Below, one piece after another: positions 1-12,410 of a stretch of DNA of 64,000 nucleotides. This DNA is from Allomyces macrogynus ATCC 38327 (taxonomy: Eukaryota > Blastocladiomycota > Blastocladiomycetes > Blastocladiales > Blastocladiaceae). The first letter of the stretch is position 1; every line of letters starts with the position of its first letter. The notes below the pieces were generated by a model that was given only the letters and a program-made list of their open reading frames with translations, was not told where the DNA came from and made no database searches. The DNA lies in contig GG745328.1 of assembly GCA_000151295.1 (NCBI GenBank), positions 1,871,015 to 1,935,014 of the forward strand, read 5' to 3'. A program made the position numbers and the translations under genes.

Positions 1-402
1 CGAATGGCGGTGTTGTCGTCGTCGTTGGTGGTCGCTTGGGGCGCTTGGTGGTCGGCGGCGATTGGCCGCGGCGGCGAACGGAGGCGCACTGGTCGCGAGC
101 AGGCCGTTGCCGTGCACGCAATGTGGCACTGTTCAAATCACCTGATGCAGGACTGGAGCGCCGCAATAGGGTGTGAAGCATCATGGCTCGCGGCATCTGC
201 TGCTTTTCGTGTGTCCACCACACACTTGCACATGTGACCGCTTCAACATGATCAGCGCTTGTCCGGCTGGTCTGCCAACTGTCTCGTCTGGTCGCTCGCC
301 TCGAGCTCTCCATCCGTCGTCAACAACCAATCATCCAACCTACACGCCGTCGACAAGGACCAGCAAAATAGACTGCAATTTGGGACCTGGATTCCGCGCG
401 CC
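1..402. other. Intergenic / 5' flank of the rhomboid gene
   Basis: No supported gene. Short open frames overlap here on both strands, but none has recognisable protein character. The stretch immediately before the rhomboid start at 403 is the likely promoter and 5' UTR. The left edge may contain the end of a neighbouring gene that cannot be recognised. Confidence 0.5.
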
Positions 403-1813
403 ATGATCCGCAACTTGGCCCTGGCCGCGGCGCGCCCGCTTTCCGCAACGTCGACGTCCCTGCTGTACCCGCAACCGCTGGCCTGGTCAACTCGCAACGC
501 CCTCCAGTCTTCTCTGTTGCCGCGCAGGAATCTTCTCCACTCGACATTGCTCTCGCGCGCCTTCTCTACGACTGTCGTTGCGCGCTCGCCCCGGTCCAGT
601 CCAGTCCATCAACCCGCGACCGAGATTGACGTTGATGCCGACGAGCAGTCAAGCCATTCAGGGCAGCGTCGTGTGCGCTATCTGAGGCCAATGCTCTTTG
701 CCGTCGGCGGTTCCTTTGCTGCATTTTTGCTCGGCGTCTACTCTTACGACCAGCAGCAGTATGCGGCTGTGAGTGGGGCTGGCGGCCGTCGCATCCTGAC
801 ACTTCGCGAAGTGCTCATGCGTCGGCGCGAAGATGCTGAAGAGGCACGTGCGGCCATTCTGCGTCGCGTCGCGCGCTGGCCCGGGTCGATTCCGCTCGAG
901 GCCAAGAAGGCCGTTGCGATGGTCGTGAACAAGTGGTTTGCGTTGCACGACAGTACGCAAAGATTCCCCTTTGATGACGGCCATTTTTAGTTGTGTTATG
1001 CGCGTAGCTCATCTCGAACTTTACGACCCAGGTCAAAAGACGATGGCCGGCCTCATTGCCATCAACGCGGCCGTGTTCCTGCTCTGGCAGCTGCCGCATC
1101 CGGCCGTGCAGCGCTTCATGTATCAGTGGTTCACGCACAACCCGCTCTCGGGCAAGTCGATCACGCTCCTGACCAGCATGTTCTCGCACCAGACGGCCCT
1201 GGTATGGTTCCTTGCCGCACGACCCCTGATCATGAATCGCACGTTGCTGACCCTCCATCGCACGCAATAGCACCTCGGTCTCAATATGTTTGGTCTGTGG
1301 TCGTTTGGCTCGTTTGTCCACCACACGTTTGGCGGTCGTGAAGAGTTCCTCGCCTTCTACATTGCCGCCGGCCTGCTGTCGGGTTTTGGCTCGCACCTCC
1401 TGACGCTACGCACCATGCAGCACGCCAACGTCTTGCCGTCGCTCGGTGCGTCGGGAGCCCTGTTTGCGTGCCTTGGCGTCACGACCGTGCAGGCGCCTGA
1501 CGCGAACGTTGGGCTCGCGTTTGTCCCTGTCATTTCGACACCCATCAAGGTACACACGTTTTTCTGACTGATACCTGTTGAACACTCGCTCACCAAGCTT
1601 ATTCACCCATAGTATGTCTTCCCGGGTCTGGTCGCGCTCGACCTGGTGGGCGTCGTGCGCAACTGGCGCTTGTTCGACCACTTTGCACACCTGAGCGGAT
1701 CCATGTTTGGCTTTGCCTACATGACTTTCGGACGCGAGATCCTGTGGTACAACACACTGGAGAAGTACATCGAGCTCAAGCACGGGCTCGCTGTCAAGAC
1801 GGGCCGTGCATAA
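403..1813 (+). CDS. PCP1: Mitochondrial inner-membrane rhomboid protease (PARL/Pcp1 type)
   Basis: Exons 403-952, 1008-1201, 1271-1549 and 1613-1813 give 407 residues. In this family the enzyme is an intramembrane serine protease of the mitochondrial inner membrane, processing dynamin-like and mitophagy or cytochrome-peroxidase-type substrates. The N-terminus is Arg/Ser-rich with few acidic residues, as expected of a mitochondrial presequence. A first membrane segment (about 105-123) precedes the rhomboid core. The active-site serine lies in SLGASGALFACLG (about residue 308) and the partner histidine in DHFAHLSGSMFG (about 364), so the Ser-His dyad is intact. HLGLNMFG is also family-typical. 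The start at 403 was chosen because it begins the presequence; an upstream ATG in the same frame at 259 would add 48 residues unlike a targeting signal. The gene is convergent with ORC3, with stop codons 85 bp apart. Confidence 0.92.
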
Positions 1814-1898
1814 TCCGTGACTTGCCATTCGTAGCATGTACATTTCCTAGCCAACAATTTATTGAATCGTCGCGAATAGAAGCGCGTCCACCCCCCAA

Positions 1899-4308
1899 TC
1901 AAACATTGCCCCACGTCAGCCGCTGCACATGGTCGGTCTTGCGGTTCGTCGGCTTGATGAACCCGAGCACCTGCAGCTCGGCCACGGCGCGAATGAACCG
2001 CACAAATGTGACTTTCTCGTCGTCGACAAAATCGGGCGCGCGCCGAATGATGGTGACAAACGCCGTGTACCAATCAAACAGGTTGATGAGCCGCCCGCAC
2101 TCGAGATGCAGCTTGTAGAGAATGCTCGCGTCGGGCTCCAGGAACGGCGCGTCGCTTCCGCCGTCTGCAAGATTGAGGAGCACTTCTGGTCGCAATAGCG
2201 CCGTCTGAATCGACGTACGCGGCTGGGCCGTCAATGTCTAAGAGAAAGGAGCAAGTTCAATCAGCACTCGTTCCGCACACACTCAGCTCGCTCAACCATA
2301 CATACCGCATCCAACGCCAGAACGCGGTCCTGGTACACCAACTCGTGCGCAACCAGCGTCTTGGGCGGGGCCAACCACGCCTCGAGTGTCGCCTGCAACC
2401 AATCGCACATTTCCGCGGCCAGCCGAATCGTGCGCCCCGACACCGACGTCAACTCGCGCTTCTTCTCTGCCGGCGTGATCGCGCCCGTCGCGCCCGTCCG
2501 CCGCGCCCACGCGCGGTCCTCCTCCTGCCGCTCCAAAATCGCGAGCGCGCGGCGCTTCGTCGCGTCTGGTCCCGGCGTCAAGTCCAGATCGGTGGAGGGC
2601 GTCGCCGCTGCTTCGGAGGCCGAACGGGTGCGCTTGCGCGACCGCGGCGTGCGCGCCGTCGACTGGAATACGTTGAAGGTCGTGTCGCGCATGCGCGCGC
2701 CAATGTGGTCGTCGTTGGAAACGTCACTGTCGCTTGAGGACTCGGAGTCGGATCCGCGCTCTTCAATGATCAGGGCCTCGATTTGGGCGGTGAATTCGGC
2801 AATTCGTGCGAGTTCGGGCTCGAACGTGTCGCCGTGGTGGGTGAGGCCCGCGGCCACGGTCGCGAGGACGCCGTGCAGGTCGCGCAGCGGCACGCGGAGC
2901 ACTTTCATTTCATAAGGCAGTTTTCTGAGTGTGAAGCGAAGTGAGATAAACCAGCGCAACCACTTTCATTGAATCGTTCAGCGGCGTACCGGAACAGCTG
3001 CAGCATAAGTCGCACTTGTACGTCGAGCATCAAATTCGAGTCGAGCGCCACCTGGTAGACGTACGCGAGCGACCGCTTGGAAATGCGCGTGTGAGCCTGC
3101 AGTCGCAGCACAATGTCGACCGCGCACGCGTGCCGCCGGTGGTATGTGTCAAACGCGTCGAGCCACTTCTCCACGTGCCCACGCAACACCACATCCAACG
3201 TGAGCAGGTCGAGCGCGATCTTGGGCCCGTCCGTCTCGGTCGCCGATGCCAACCGGCGAATTTCGGTGCGGATCGACGGCACAGCTCGAACGAGGTCCCA
3301 GTGGTCGGGGGTCATGGCCTCCATGGCCACTTGCCGGGTCGAGGGGGAAGCGAGGAACGAGAGCGGGTTTGCAAAGAAAAAGTCCATGGTCGCGTACCGC
3401 AACGCGCGGCCAATTTCCGTGACCGACAGGTTGCTGTAGTGGAATCGCGACACGACAAACTCGATGATCGAGGCCGCGAAACGCAGACCGAGCGCATGCG
3501 CACCGGTACCGTCGCCGATTAAGCTGGCTTGCGCCTGCAACGACGTCGGGTCAATGAACAGACGGCGGAACAAGTAGTCGAGAATGTCTTTGGCCCTGGA
3601 CAGCTGGAACGACGTCGTGTGGATTGCATTGAGCGCCTGGTGATCGAGCCCGCGCGCCAGCACGTCCGGTAGTGTCGAAATGCCCAGGACCAAAACAAAC
3701 GGGATCCCGCCGCCGCCGCGTGCCGGGTCGCCGCCCATGCGCTTCATGATCCGGATCAGGTGCGAGACCACGGCCAAATCGCACGACTCGAGCTCCGGGA
3801 GCAAGATCGGTACCGCCGTCGGCACGGGGGACTGCTGCGCAAACCACTCGACCAAGTCGTCCACGTCGTCCGAAGCATCCCCTGTCAATTTGCCAATCAT
3901 GGCGCGCAGCGTCTGCCGAATCGTCGCGAGGTCGGCGCTCGCGAGGACGACCACCGGTGCTGCGTGCGCCAAGTCGGTTGTGAGTCGCCGTTCGATCATT
4001 TCAAACGCGACAAGATTGTCCGACACGTTGATGCCCGACAGGATCACGACCGTAGGAATTTCCTTGGTCGCGCTCACTGACGCGCTGGCCGTACTGGTCC
4101 ATGCGTCGCGCGTAAACTGCGTGACCGCGTCGACGGTAGTTTGGAACGCGTACTGTGTCGCCTGCTCGAGAACGTGGTCGAGAAAGGCGCGCGAGCTGCG
4201 GTACGCTTGCTCGCGCATCGACATGAGAACTGGTGGTTCGTCGCCCGAGAGAAGAGGAGGGAAGAGTGGGCGCTCTGTGTGGTCCCACCAGGTGGATAAG
4301 CATTGCAC
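1899..4308 (-). CDS. ORC3: Origin recognition complex subunit 3
   Basis: Exons on the minus strand are 4308-2990, 2924-2306 and 2237-1899, giving 758 residues; human ORC3 is slightly shorter. ORC3 is a core subunit of the origin-binding complex that loads MCM helicase in the nucleus. The N-terminal half carries the degenerate AAA+-like domain: IPTVVILSGINVSDNL, then GGIPFVLVLGISTLPDVL and the stretch around FVVSRFHYSNLSV followed by FFANPLSFL. The C-terminal winged-helix block is highly diagnostic (ILYKLHLECGRLINLFDW, then VAELQVLGFIKPTNRKTDHV). No functional Walker A is seen, which is normal for ORC3. The donor at 2989 (GTACGC) was preferred over downstream GTs because only it keeps the frame. 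The start at 4308 is the first ATG of the frame. The 782 bp upstream is its probable promoter. Confidence 0.93.
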
Positions 4309-5090
4309 GGCTCTGAAAGATTCGGATACTGGTAAAAATGTAGGTACCAGGATCGTCCTTAGTCAAGGTCCTTGATTTGGCCCTTTTCGACTTGGACGGT
4401 GCCTTGAGTGATGGTCGGGGGATGCGCGGAATGAATGTGACGGGCTGGAAACATTGCTGAACGTGTCAGGACGATGTGGCCGCACATTGAACATGGCAGT
4501 AAATAAACGGCGCATACAGACTTCGGTCAACGAAGTCGAGGAGTCGTTGGTCGTGGCCGTGGTCGTCACAGCTGGCCTCTTGTTCGTCATTTTTCGTGCT
4601 CTGGCTGCTTGAAATCGAGCCGATGCTGGTTTGCGTGGAGAAAGAGGCGACAATATGACGAGAAATATAATGCGGGCTGTCACGTTATGCCAATGGTTTG
4701 ATGCTCGTGGTGGGTCGTCCCAGCTGTGAATGTGAAGGTGATCGAGGCGACAACATTGGTTGAGCAAAAATCGAACTTGTGACGAATGGCTCTCGCGACG
4801 CTGGGCACAGCCTTCGCGTCGTGAACTATTGCAAGCGTGTCTGCGATGAAGCAGGCTTACACATATTTACTGCTAATTAGCGCTCGTACCACGCATGTGC
4901 TCGTGGCTCACGTAACGACCGTACTGCCGGACGTGCTGGTGCCCAGCACGCTCAATACGACGAGCCTCTCTCCATAACTTCAGACTAAACCGCACACGGA
5001 TCGACACGAATAAATATGGTCAATACCGAATCGCGCGTGTTGGCGCTCAAGTCTCCACCCAATCCCGACCTAGTCTCCTCAACGATCGCG
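4309..5090. other. Intergenic region between ORC3 and the HEAT-like gene
   Basis: This stretch lies upstream of ORC3 and downstream of the HEAT-like gene, both on the minus strand. It is visibly richer in A+T than the flanking coding DNA. No open frame looks like a protein and no RNA gene is recognisable. It probably holds the ORC3 promoter and the 3' UTR of the larger gene. Confidence 0.5.
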
Positions 5091-8000
5091 TCATGGTGCA
5101 GCTGGAACTCCGCCGCCCACATCGCCGACCCCCTCCAAAATACACCAGTGCAGCAAGTCATTCAGCTCCTGCTTTTCCGGATAATCCTCGCGCGAGACGA
5201 GCGCGCCCATGGCCTCGATCAACCTTGCGCGATGCGCGTCCGTCATGGCAGCCCCACCCAGCAACTGGCGCACGAGCTGGATCGCGGCCCGACGCACGGC
5301 CCAAATCGGGTCGCGCCAGTAATGCACGAGCAAATCGACCATGTCCTGCACGACGTTCGGGTCCCCACCCTGCATGGCGAGCCCGACTGCGAGCTTGAGC
5401 AGCGTGCGCTTGCGGTGGTACAGGTGCTCGCTCGCTGACGAGGTCCCGGCCATGGCCACGTCCGTGACCGTCGGAAGATAGCGCATCGCTAGCACGCCGC
5501 GCTGCGCGGCGGCGCAGTCGGCACGCAGTTGTGCGACCGTAGCCGTGTACAGCTCGCGCCGATGGTCAGAGGGGACGGGCACTTGCAGGAGCGCCGACGC
5601 GGCGGCAGCGCGGACCCCGCGGTGGTCGTCGCGCAGTTGTGCGGCCAGGACCGTGAGCATGTCGGGCGACGGTGTGCGCGTGCACCCGAGAATCGCGACG
5701 AGCGCCGTCTGGATACGAACGTGGTGCGCGAGCTCGCGGTCGCGGTCGCCAACGACTTGGGTAAGTGTCTGCAGGTGCCGCTCGTGCACGTCTTCGGTCG
5801 CAAGCCGGGGCATGCTTGCCGCTGGTGAAGCCGGTGTTGCCGCGGTCGCGGATTGCGGTGGCCAGCTACCCTGCCGCAATGTCGCAAACGTGCTCATGGC
5901 CGCGTGCAATGTCGCGGCCATGGGCAGATCGGCAAACTCGTCGGTGAACAGGGGCGACCCGTGCAAGTCGTGGAAGAGCTGCGTGCGCAACTTGGACGCG
6001 CTCGATGCGGCATGGTTGAGCGCGTGCACAAGTAGCGACTGGATCACGCCTTCGCTCTCGGTCTTGGAGAGGGCGCGGTACAGGTTGCGGATTACGCTGA
6101 GCAAGTGCGCCTCTTCGGCCGCCGCAGCTCGAATCGAGATCGACGTCCTGGTGAGCCCATCAACGCCGTGGCGACTGCCGCGTCGGCCCTTGGACGCACC
6201 AATGCCATGAATCGTAGACGACGATCGTGTCGGTGACCGCGCCTGCAAGTGGTCCAACAACAAATGCACGACGCGCACCACATCGGCCGCGTCCATGCCC
6301 TTGACGATCCCGCTCAGCGACACTGTCTGGCCCGGCATAAACAGCCCCTTCTGCGCCGCTTGCACAACAGCCGTCATCTCGTCAGCGACTAGGACCAACT
6401 CGCACGTTCTGCGCTCGATTGGCGGTAAGAACGCGCATGCGACCACCTCGATTGCCGCAATCCGTTCACGGACGTGCGGGCTCAGAACGGCAGGCATCGC
6501 GCGCGCCTGGAGGTGCGTAAACAGCGGGTGCACAAACGAGGGAGGCGCGTACACGGCCGTGAGCCGGCGCAGCACCGCATATACGCGCGTCGTGTCCTCA
6601 GCGTCACTGCACCGGTCGAGAATTGCGAGCATTGCGTCGTACACGGTCGTGGCACGCGCCATGTGCGCCTCTGGTGACGTCGCCGCCGTCAGGAGAATCA
6701 AGTCGACGACCAGGTCGGCGACGAGCAGACGCGTGGATATCACGGGCCGGGTTGACGCCATGCCTGGCACGAGCAAGTCCAAGAGTGGATCAATCTTGGC
6801 CGGCGCAAACTCTGGCAGAAACCGGTGCAGTCGACGCAAAGCGTGCAGGACGCCATTAAGTGGCCCTTGCGAGTTGAGCGCGTGCATGAGCAGGCCGAGG
6901 ATGTGCTTGAACGCCGACGCCGTGTGCTCGGAGAGCCGCTCGAGCGCGCGGTAGACTGGGTCGTTGTCGATCTCGACGCGGAGCAAATGATCCATGAGCA
7001 GCGTGCACACGTGGTCAAGCGCCGACTCGTGCATGCATGCGAACTCGGCCAGGACCAAAATGGCCGCAGACCGCAGGTGGACGCAGTCGAGCGCGCGCTC
7101 GAGGTAGTAGAGCACTTGTGCCATGGTCGAGTCGGGCACCCACCCAGTTAACCTGCCCACGAGCGCCGAAATCCCGTCGAGCCGGCTGGCATGCGTCAAG
7201 TTGCCCATGCTCCTGGCCGCGTCGTGACTGCTCGCGAGCGCCGTCTGCGCATCGACGCGGTTTTGCTGCGCGATCGACAAGGTCTTGTTCTCATCGAGAA
7301 TCTCGTCGAGCGTGAGCGCTTGAGGTAGGGCCGTCGCGTCGTCTGCGTGTGGCGTGACCATGGCCACAAGCACGTCGCTCAAACTCGTCAACTGGCCCAC
7401 CAGATGCCGCGACACGACGTGCGCAACACTCGGCGCCTGATCGGCGGCCAACGGCAAGATGGCCCACCCGGCGAGATGCCGGTCGGCCTCTTTGAGTGCC
7501 GGAAACTGGTGCAGAATCGCCTGAACGCTCGCGGCGCGGAACGCTGGCGATGCCGACGTGACGAGCGGAAGACAGTGCGTCACGATTGCGTGCGCAAGCG
7601 ATGGATGTCGCACGTTGCCGAGCGCCTCGAGGTGCAGCCGCACGAGCCGTTTCCGTTCCTCGGCCGACAAGTTTTGCAGCAGAGGGTCGGCGGCGAGGTG
7701 GATTTGCTTGGCTTGCATGACGAGGTTCATCTCGTACCGCACGTACTGGAGGTAGTCGGGCGCGTTCGTGTCCGACAGGATGCGGAATACGCACGACCAG
7801 ACTGCGCGTGCGGCCTCGGCAATGGGCGGGTCGCGATCCATGCAGCACTGTCGTACCACGTCGCGCACTTCGGCGAGCCGCGCGTTGAGACCGACGGGGA
7901 ACACGAGACAGCACGTTTCGAGAAACTGCAGCGCGCTCAGGCGAACGGGCAGGTGCGGGTTGTTGATGGCCCAGTCGAGTGCCGTGCCGAGGAAATGGTG

Positions 8001-10771
8001 CACGAGGTATTGCGCAACGTTGGGCACTTTGGTGCGCACGAGCATGGTCGCCATGTCGAGTGCCGAGCACACGTAGCCCCACGTCTTGTGGTTGACAAAG
8101 ACGAGGGTCACATACTCGAGCAATGCCTTCGCCGCACTGTTCACGACGAGCACGGAGCTGAAGCAGCACGCGACGAGCGCCTGGCACGCTTGCCGCCGAA
8201 TGACCACGTCCGGGTAACCCGCCAGCGGGAACATGACCAGCATGTAGCCCGCAAAGAAGCGGCGCCGCAGGGTCGCGAGCGTCGGAACCGTCGCTCGCGC
8301 CTCGGTCTTGGGTGCCGGCGGTGGGGGCACTTCGAGCCGGTGCAGCAGGAGCCCGACCCAGCACGGCGAATGCGTGAGCGCATGCGCAAACATGTAGTCA
8401 TCGGGCGACGGCGCGACTTGGTGGTCCGGCTGGTCCTTGAGGTAGTACTCCCACAACAAATCAAACACCTTGTCGCGTGTCAACCAGTCGGTCAGCGACC
8501 CAGATTGGGCCGCGAGCGATGCCAAGTCATCCCAGAGCTTGACTTGTGTCACGATCGCGCGCGACCGCTGCGCGTGCACGAGTTGTCGCAGCGTATCGGC
8601 CCAATTGGGACGGTGGACTTGGAGCGACGTCGTGCACTCGTGCAGCGCACCCTCATCTTGGTCGCCGAGCGCCAAGATCAAGATGCCCACGGCCCACCCG
8701 CGGTGGTGCGACGTGCTGCGCAGGTACGTGTAGACTTCGGCGCGGTGCGAGGCCTTGCCAAACAAGATGCGATGGAACAGCGTCGGGTAGAAGTCGGGAC
8801 TCGACTGGAAATACGGGAGCAATGGTGCGTGGAGCGCAGGCAGGCGGCGTAAATGCTGCCACAAGAGGCCGAGTTGCGCGGGCGACGATGAGGCAATGAC
8901 GGGTGCCATTTTGCTGAGCACGCTCATGACGACCGTCTGCAACGGAGCGCACGGCAGGAGCGAGAGGAGCGACTGGTAGACGAGCTGGTTGAAGGGCATG
9001 CGCGCGGCCCATAGGTCGAGGAACGCGAGTGTCTTTTTCTTGTCGGCCAAAGTCAAAAAGTCGAGCGAAGTGGCGACGCGTTCAAGCAAGTCAATGGGGC
9101 ACTTGTCGTTCGGGCATCTTGCGAGCAGCGAAGCCGGGTCCGTGTTGAGCGAGTCGAGCAGTCGCCGGTATATGCTGGCCACGGTCACGCTCCGGTCGTG
9201 ATAGCCGAGCAAGAGTAGATCGGCGTGGTCGACGAGTTGGTCCGGGTGAGTGCGGAAATGCGCGTCGAGGATGAGTGCGCAGCCGTAGCGAACAACTGCT
9301 TGCGGGGACGTGACGTGCACGTCGAGCAGACCCGGGAACGGCGCATTCCGAGCCAAAGTGGTCGCACCCCACCAGACCAAATCGAGCGAGTCATCGTCCT
9401 CGGGGTGGACTTGCAAGACGAGCGCTTGGCCCATGTCAATCTTTGAGCTGAGCTTGGTCAAAGTCTCCTGGATTTTCGCGCGCTCGAGTTTGGTCTGAGT
9501 GGAAAGCACAGGGTTAGTGAAGACAAGGCACACACGATGCGGAATCTTTCAGGTGGAGAAGCAAGGGGTACTTTGACTTCGAGTTTGAGCAACCCATCGA
9601 CAATTCGGCCTGTCAGCTCCGGCGACTTTTTGTAAATGGGAATGAGCTCGCCGAGGGCCGAAATGAGAACGTGTCGGTCACGCGTGTCAGCAACCGCGTC
9701 ACCACTGCCGTGTCCGCCGCCGCCGATAGCGTCATGGCGCCCACCCGACCGCAAGTCGTTGCCGGCAAACGTCGTGAACCCGGGTCCCGATCCTGCACCC
9801 ACTGCCGACGACGACGTGGTTGTCAGCGCAAAGAACAAGTGCGCAACCACAGCGAGCCGGTCGGCATCTTCAAATGTTGCCTGATGCACGAGCACGAGCC
9901 TGGTCATGGCCGTGGCCGTAACGGCGCGGACGGCAGCATCACGGTGCGTCAAATATCCTGCCAATCCGGCCACGACGGCAATGGCGAGCAGTGCGAGCGG
10001 TGGACCAGCAACCTGCAGGAGAGCATCGACGCCGGCGCGCGGGTCATCGGCATGCATTGCGAGCAGCTGCGCGGCTGTTGTGCCCAACTTGGCCGGCGGC
10101 GACGGCTCCGATGCGAGCAATTCGGCCAGCTGAACAATGAGCGACATGGCCTGCGTGCGTACGGCCGACTCGGTGCTCGGCGTCATGACCACAATCAACC
10201 GCACAGTCGCGTGGACGAGGCCAGCCTCGAGCGCCGTCTCTGGCGGATCGCTGGAACCGGCGCCAACAAATAGCGGATCGTCATGACCCGGAGCCATTGC
10301 GTGGTCGGGCCCTCCGTGGTCGCCGTCTTCGCTGAGAAGATGCGCAAGCGCCGCGTCGTCGTCGTCCATGCCGGTCCACTCGCTGCGCTTGACCGTGATC
10401 TGATCTGACGCGGCGTCGAGCTCCTTGATTGAACTCGGCGGTACTGTAGATCTTGCATGCTGCACAGGAGTGCTCGCATTGTTGACCGAGTGGTGCGCAT
10501 GCCGTGCACGGTGCAGCAACTGCCATAGAGCATGCACCGCATCGAGCCACAGCGCGAGCCCAGCGCGAGCCGAGTCGGGGAGCGTGAAGCCGGCAGGTGC
10601 ATGGTGGTGATGGCGAGCGAACAGGGACTCGGCGCTCGCAGTAAGGGCCGCCGTCGAGAGAAATGGTCCGGCGAGCGAGGCATTCGAGGCCAGCGGGCGT
10701 GGTGCAAGCGAGTTGGTGCCGTTACGCTTGACGGACCTGGCCGGTGCCGGGTTGGGTGGGGGTGCAGGCAT
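5091..10771 (-). CDS. Very large HEAT/ARM-like helical repeat protein
   Basis: Exons 10771-9572 and 9494-5091 (77-nt intron, GTACCC...CTCAG) encode about 1,867 residues. The second exon is an uninterrupted 4.4 kb. Almost the whole protein is amphipathic helix pairs rich in Leu/Ala with recurring VRRAA or VRLSAL-like segments. Examples are PVRLSALQFLETCC and DPIWAVRRAAIQLVRQLL near the C-terminus, and LISALGELIPIYKKSPEL at the exon junction. This is the pattern of HEAT/ARM superhelical scaffolds. No enzyme motif, membrane segment or signal peptide is apparent. Two low-complexity loops occur, one around residue 320-350 (Gly/Ser/His-rich) and one near 1,520 (Ser/Arg-rich). Size and architecture resemble focadhesin/RST1-like or maestro-like HEAT proteins, but I cannot confirm either. 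Function is unassigned. The gene is certain; the family is not. Confidence 0.85.
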
Positions 10772-12410
10772 GGTGCCGGCAGCCGCTCGCTCGGAGATAG
10801 ATGGTTGCTGCCTTCGCGGTCGTCGGCTCTTGCGGGAAGTGGAGGACGGCGGTGGCCGGCCGCGCGGTCGTGACGACGGGCGGGAGCAAGGCCGTCAATG
10901 CGGGGCCAATAGCCGGCCGAAAGCGTCTCGCACCTCGGCCTGCGCCTCCGATATACCACGTGAGGCAGGCGTGACCGCGTCCGAGTCTTTCATCGTTGCT
11001 GGCTCCGTTCCCAATCCCATCGCCGCCCGTCGCCTCCCATCCCATCACCGCGGGTCTGCACGACGTCAACGTTGCGACCACAGCTCGCATGCTGCAGCGC
11101 CGAACTCTCTTCGAGAAGCTCCGCCCAACCGCTTGCAACAACCATCTTCACAATGTCGGACGCCCCTCCTGCTCGCCGCCCTGGCCCAGCAGAGGGAATT
11201 TGCAACCGGTGTCCGAGCTCGTCAGTGCAGCGCTAGCAGCCTTGAGCCCACCAGGAACCGCAAACCAACAACCCAGTCCGAGCGCAGACCGCATATCCAC
11301 CAGCGCCGCTCCGGCCGAGGCCGTGAACAGCCCTTGAGGACGCAACCGCCCGCCGTCATTGCGTGCACCTGCAGCGGCTGCATGCATCAAGCGAGTCCGA
11401 GAGACGGACCCGTAATGTTGCACCGGCGAGGCCGCCTGTCACCTCGTTCCGCCCGTTTGGATCGACGGGATCCAGCTTTATCGAGCGTTTCTCCAGCAAA
11501 GTCGTTCTGCCCGAGCTCACCTTATCTTGTTTCGATTGCATTGCCGTCGCCGGCTACGGGACGGGATTTGGCGCGTCGTCTTCCAAGTGCGCATGATGCG
11601 GCGGTTGCGGCGAATCCAAGCGGCAGCGCGCAAATCCGCGGCGTTGACGCAGAGCGCTGACAGTCGAGCGGCGCGACGCGGGGGTCTTGGCGGCGCAGGT
11701 CCGTATGCTGTCGAGGTGCCACCGCCCATTGACGAGCTGTTTGAGGATATGGGGATCGAGTTTCGCGAGAAGCAGGAACAGGCCGCTGAGGCGCAGCGAT
11801 TGCAGCAGCAGGAGGGCGGGGAGTCGTTTGACTCCGACGGCGCCAGTGTCGAGACCGATTCGTCGCTGCTAGACAGTAAACTGGCCGAACCAGGTGCCCC
11901 GCTGATCGCGTCTTCCGATGCGGCTCGAGGAAGTTCACGACCAGCAGCTGCTGCAGCGGAGACGTAGCGTGAGGGTTGGGCCGCGCGCCTGCCACTATCC
12001 GAGCGCGGCTCCGTACGTTGACGAGAGATTTGAATAAGAACCCGTTGGTAAACGAGCAAGTGCTGAATGGTGCCGACATGAAGCGCGGGCAACCACAGCA
12101 TGTTCATCCCTCTCTGATTCCGCGCGTCACATGATGATTCGGCCCCAGGGCAGAGAGGGCAGAGCGGGGGCTTGCTGGCCAACCGCACCCACGCCCGCCC
12201 ACGCCCACCGGCGCCTCTTCCCCCCACACTTGACGACGCCGGTTACTCGACGCCGTGCTCTCCTCCAGCCCCCTGCAACTTGCTCCCGCCATCCAATCTG
12301 TTCACCGTCGTGCACCGGCAGCACGCGCTCCAGCGTGCCCGACAATTTTGCACATTTGAACGGACGGCCGAACCCAACTCTCCCAACTGCCGCCGGCCGC
12401 TGCGACCACG
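10772..12410. other. Divergent intergenic region with an unresolved coding segment
   Basis: This is the interval between the HEAT-like gene (-) and the ADP1-like transporter (+). It must contain both promoters. Its middle part (about 11090-11967) has coding-like segments listed separately. The remainder, about 11968-12410, has only shadow frames. It includes a pyrimidine-rich, C-rich stretch around 12180-12290 consistent with the transporter's 5' UTR. Confidence 0.4.
11092..11967 (+). CDS. Possible small gene, structure unresolved
   Basis: Two partly overlapping plus-strand frames look protein-like but cannot be joined with confidence. The first, 11092 to about 11596, could splice near 11323/11376 (phase 0). 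It would end with a hydrophobic Cys-containing segment, LSCFDCIAVAGYGTGFG, that could be a membrane span. The second, 11593-11967 (MMRRL start), contains an acidic, coiled-coil-like stretch, DELFEDMGIEFREKQEQ, then Gln/Ser/Asp-rich residues and a stop. An alternative ATG at 11153 begins a Pro/Ala/Arg-rich reading. These may be one gene with an intron I cannot place, two small genes, or noncoding. No family is recognised. A weak resemblance of the Cys-hydrophobic segment to small mitochondrial membrane proteins is speculation. Confidence 0.3.

Noticed and set aside
7347..8852. Plus-strand open frame of 501 codons
   Set aside because: Antisense to the HEAT-like gene and compositionally a shadow.
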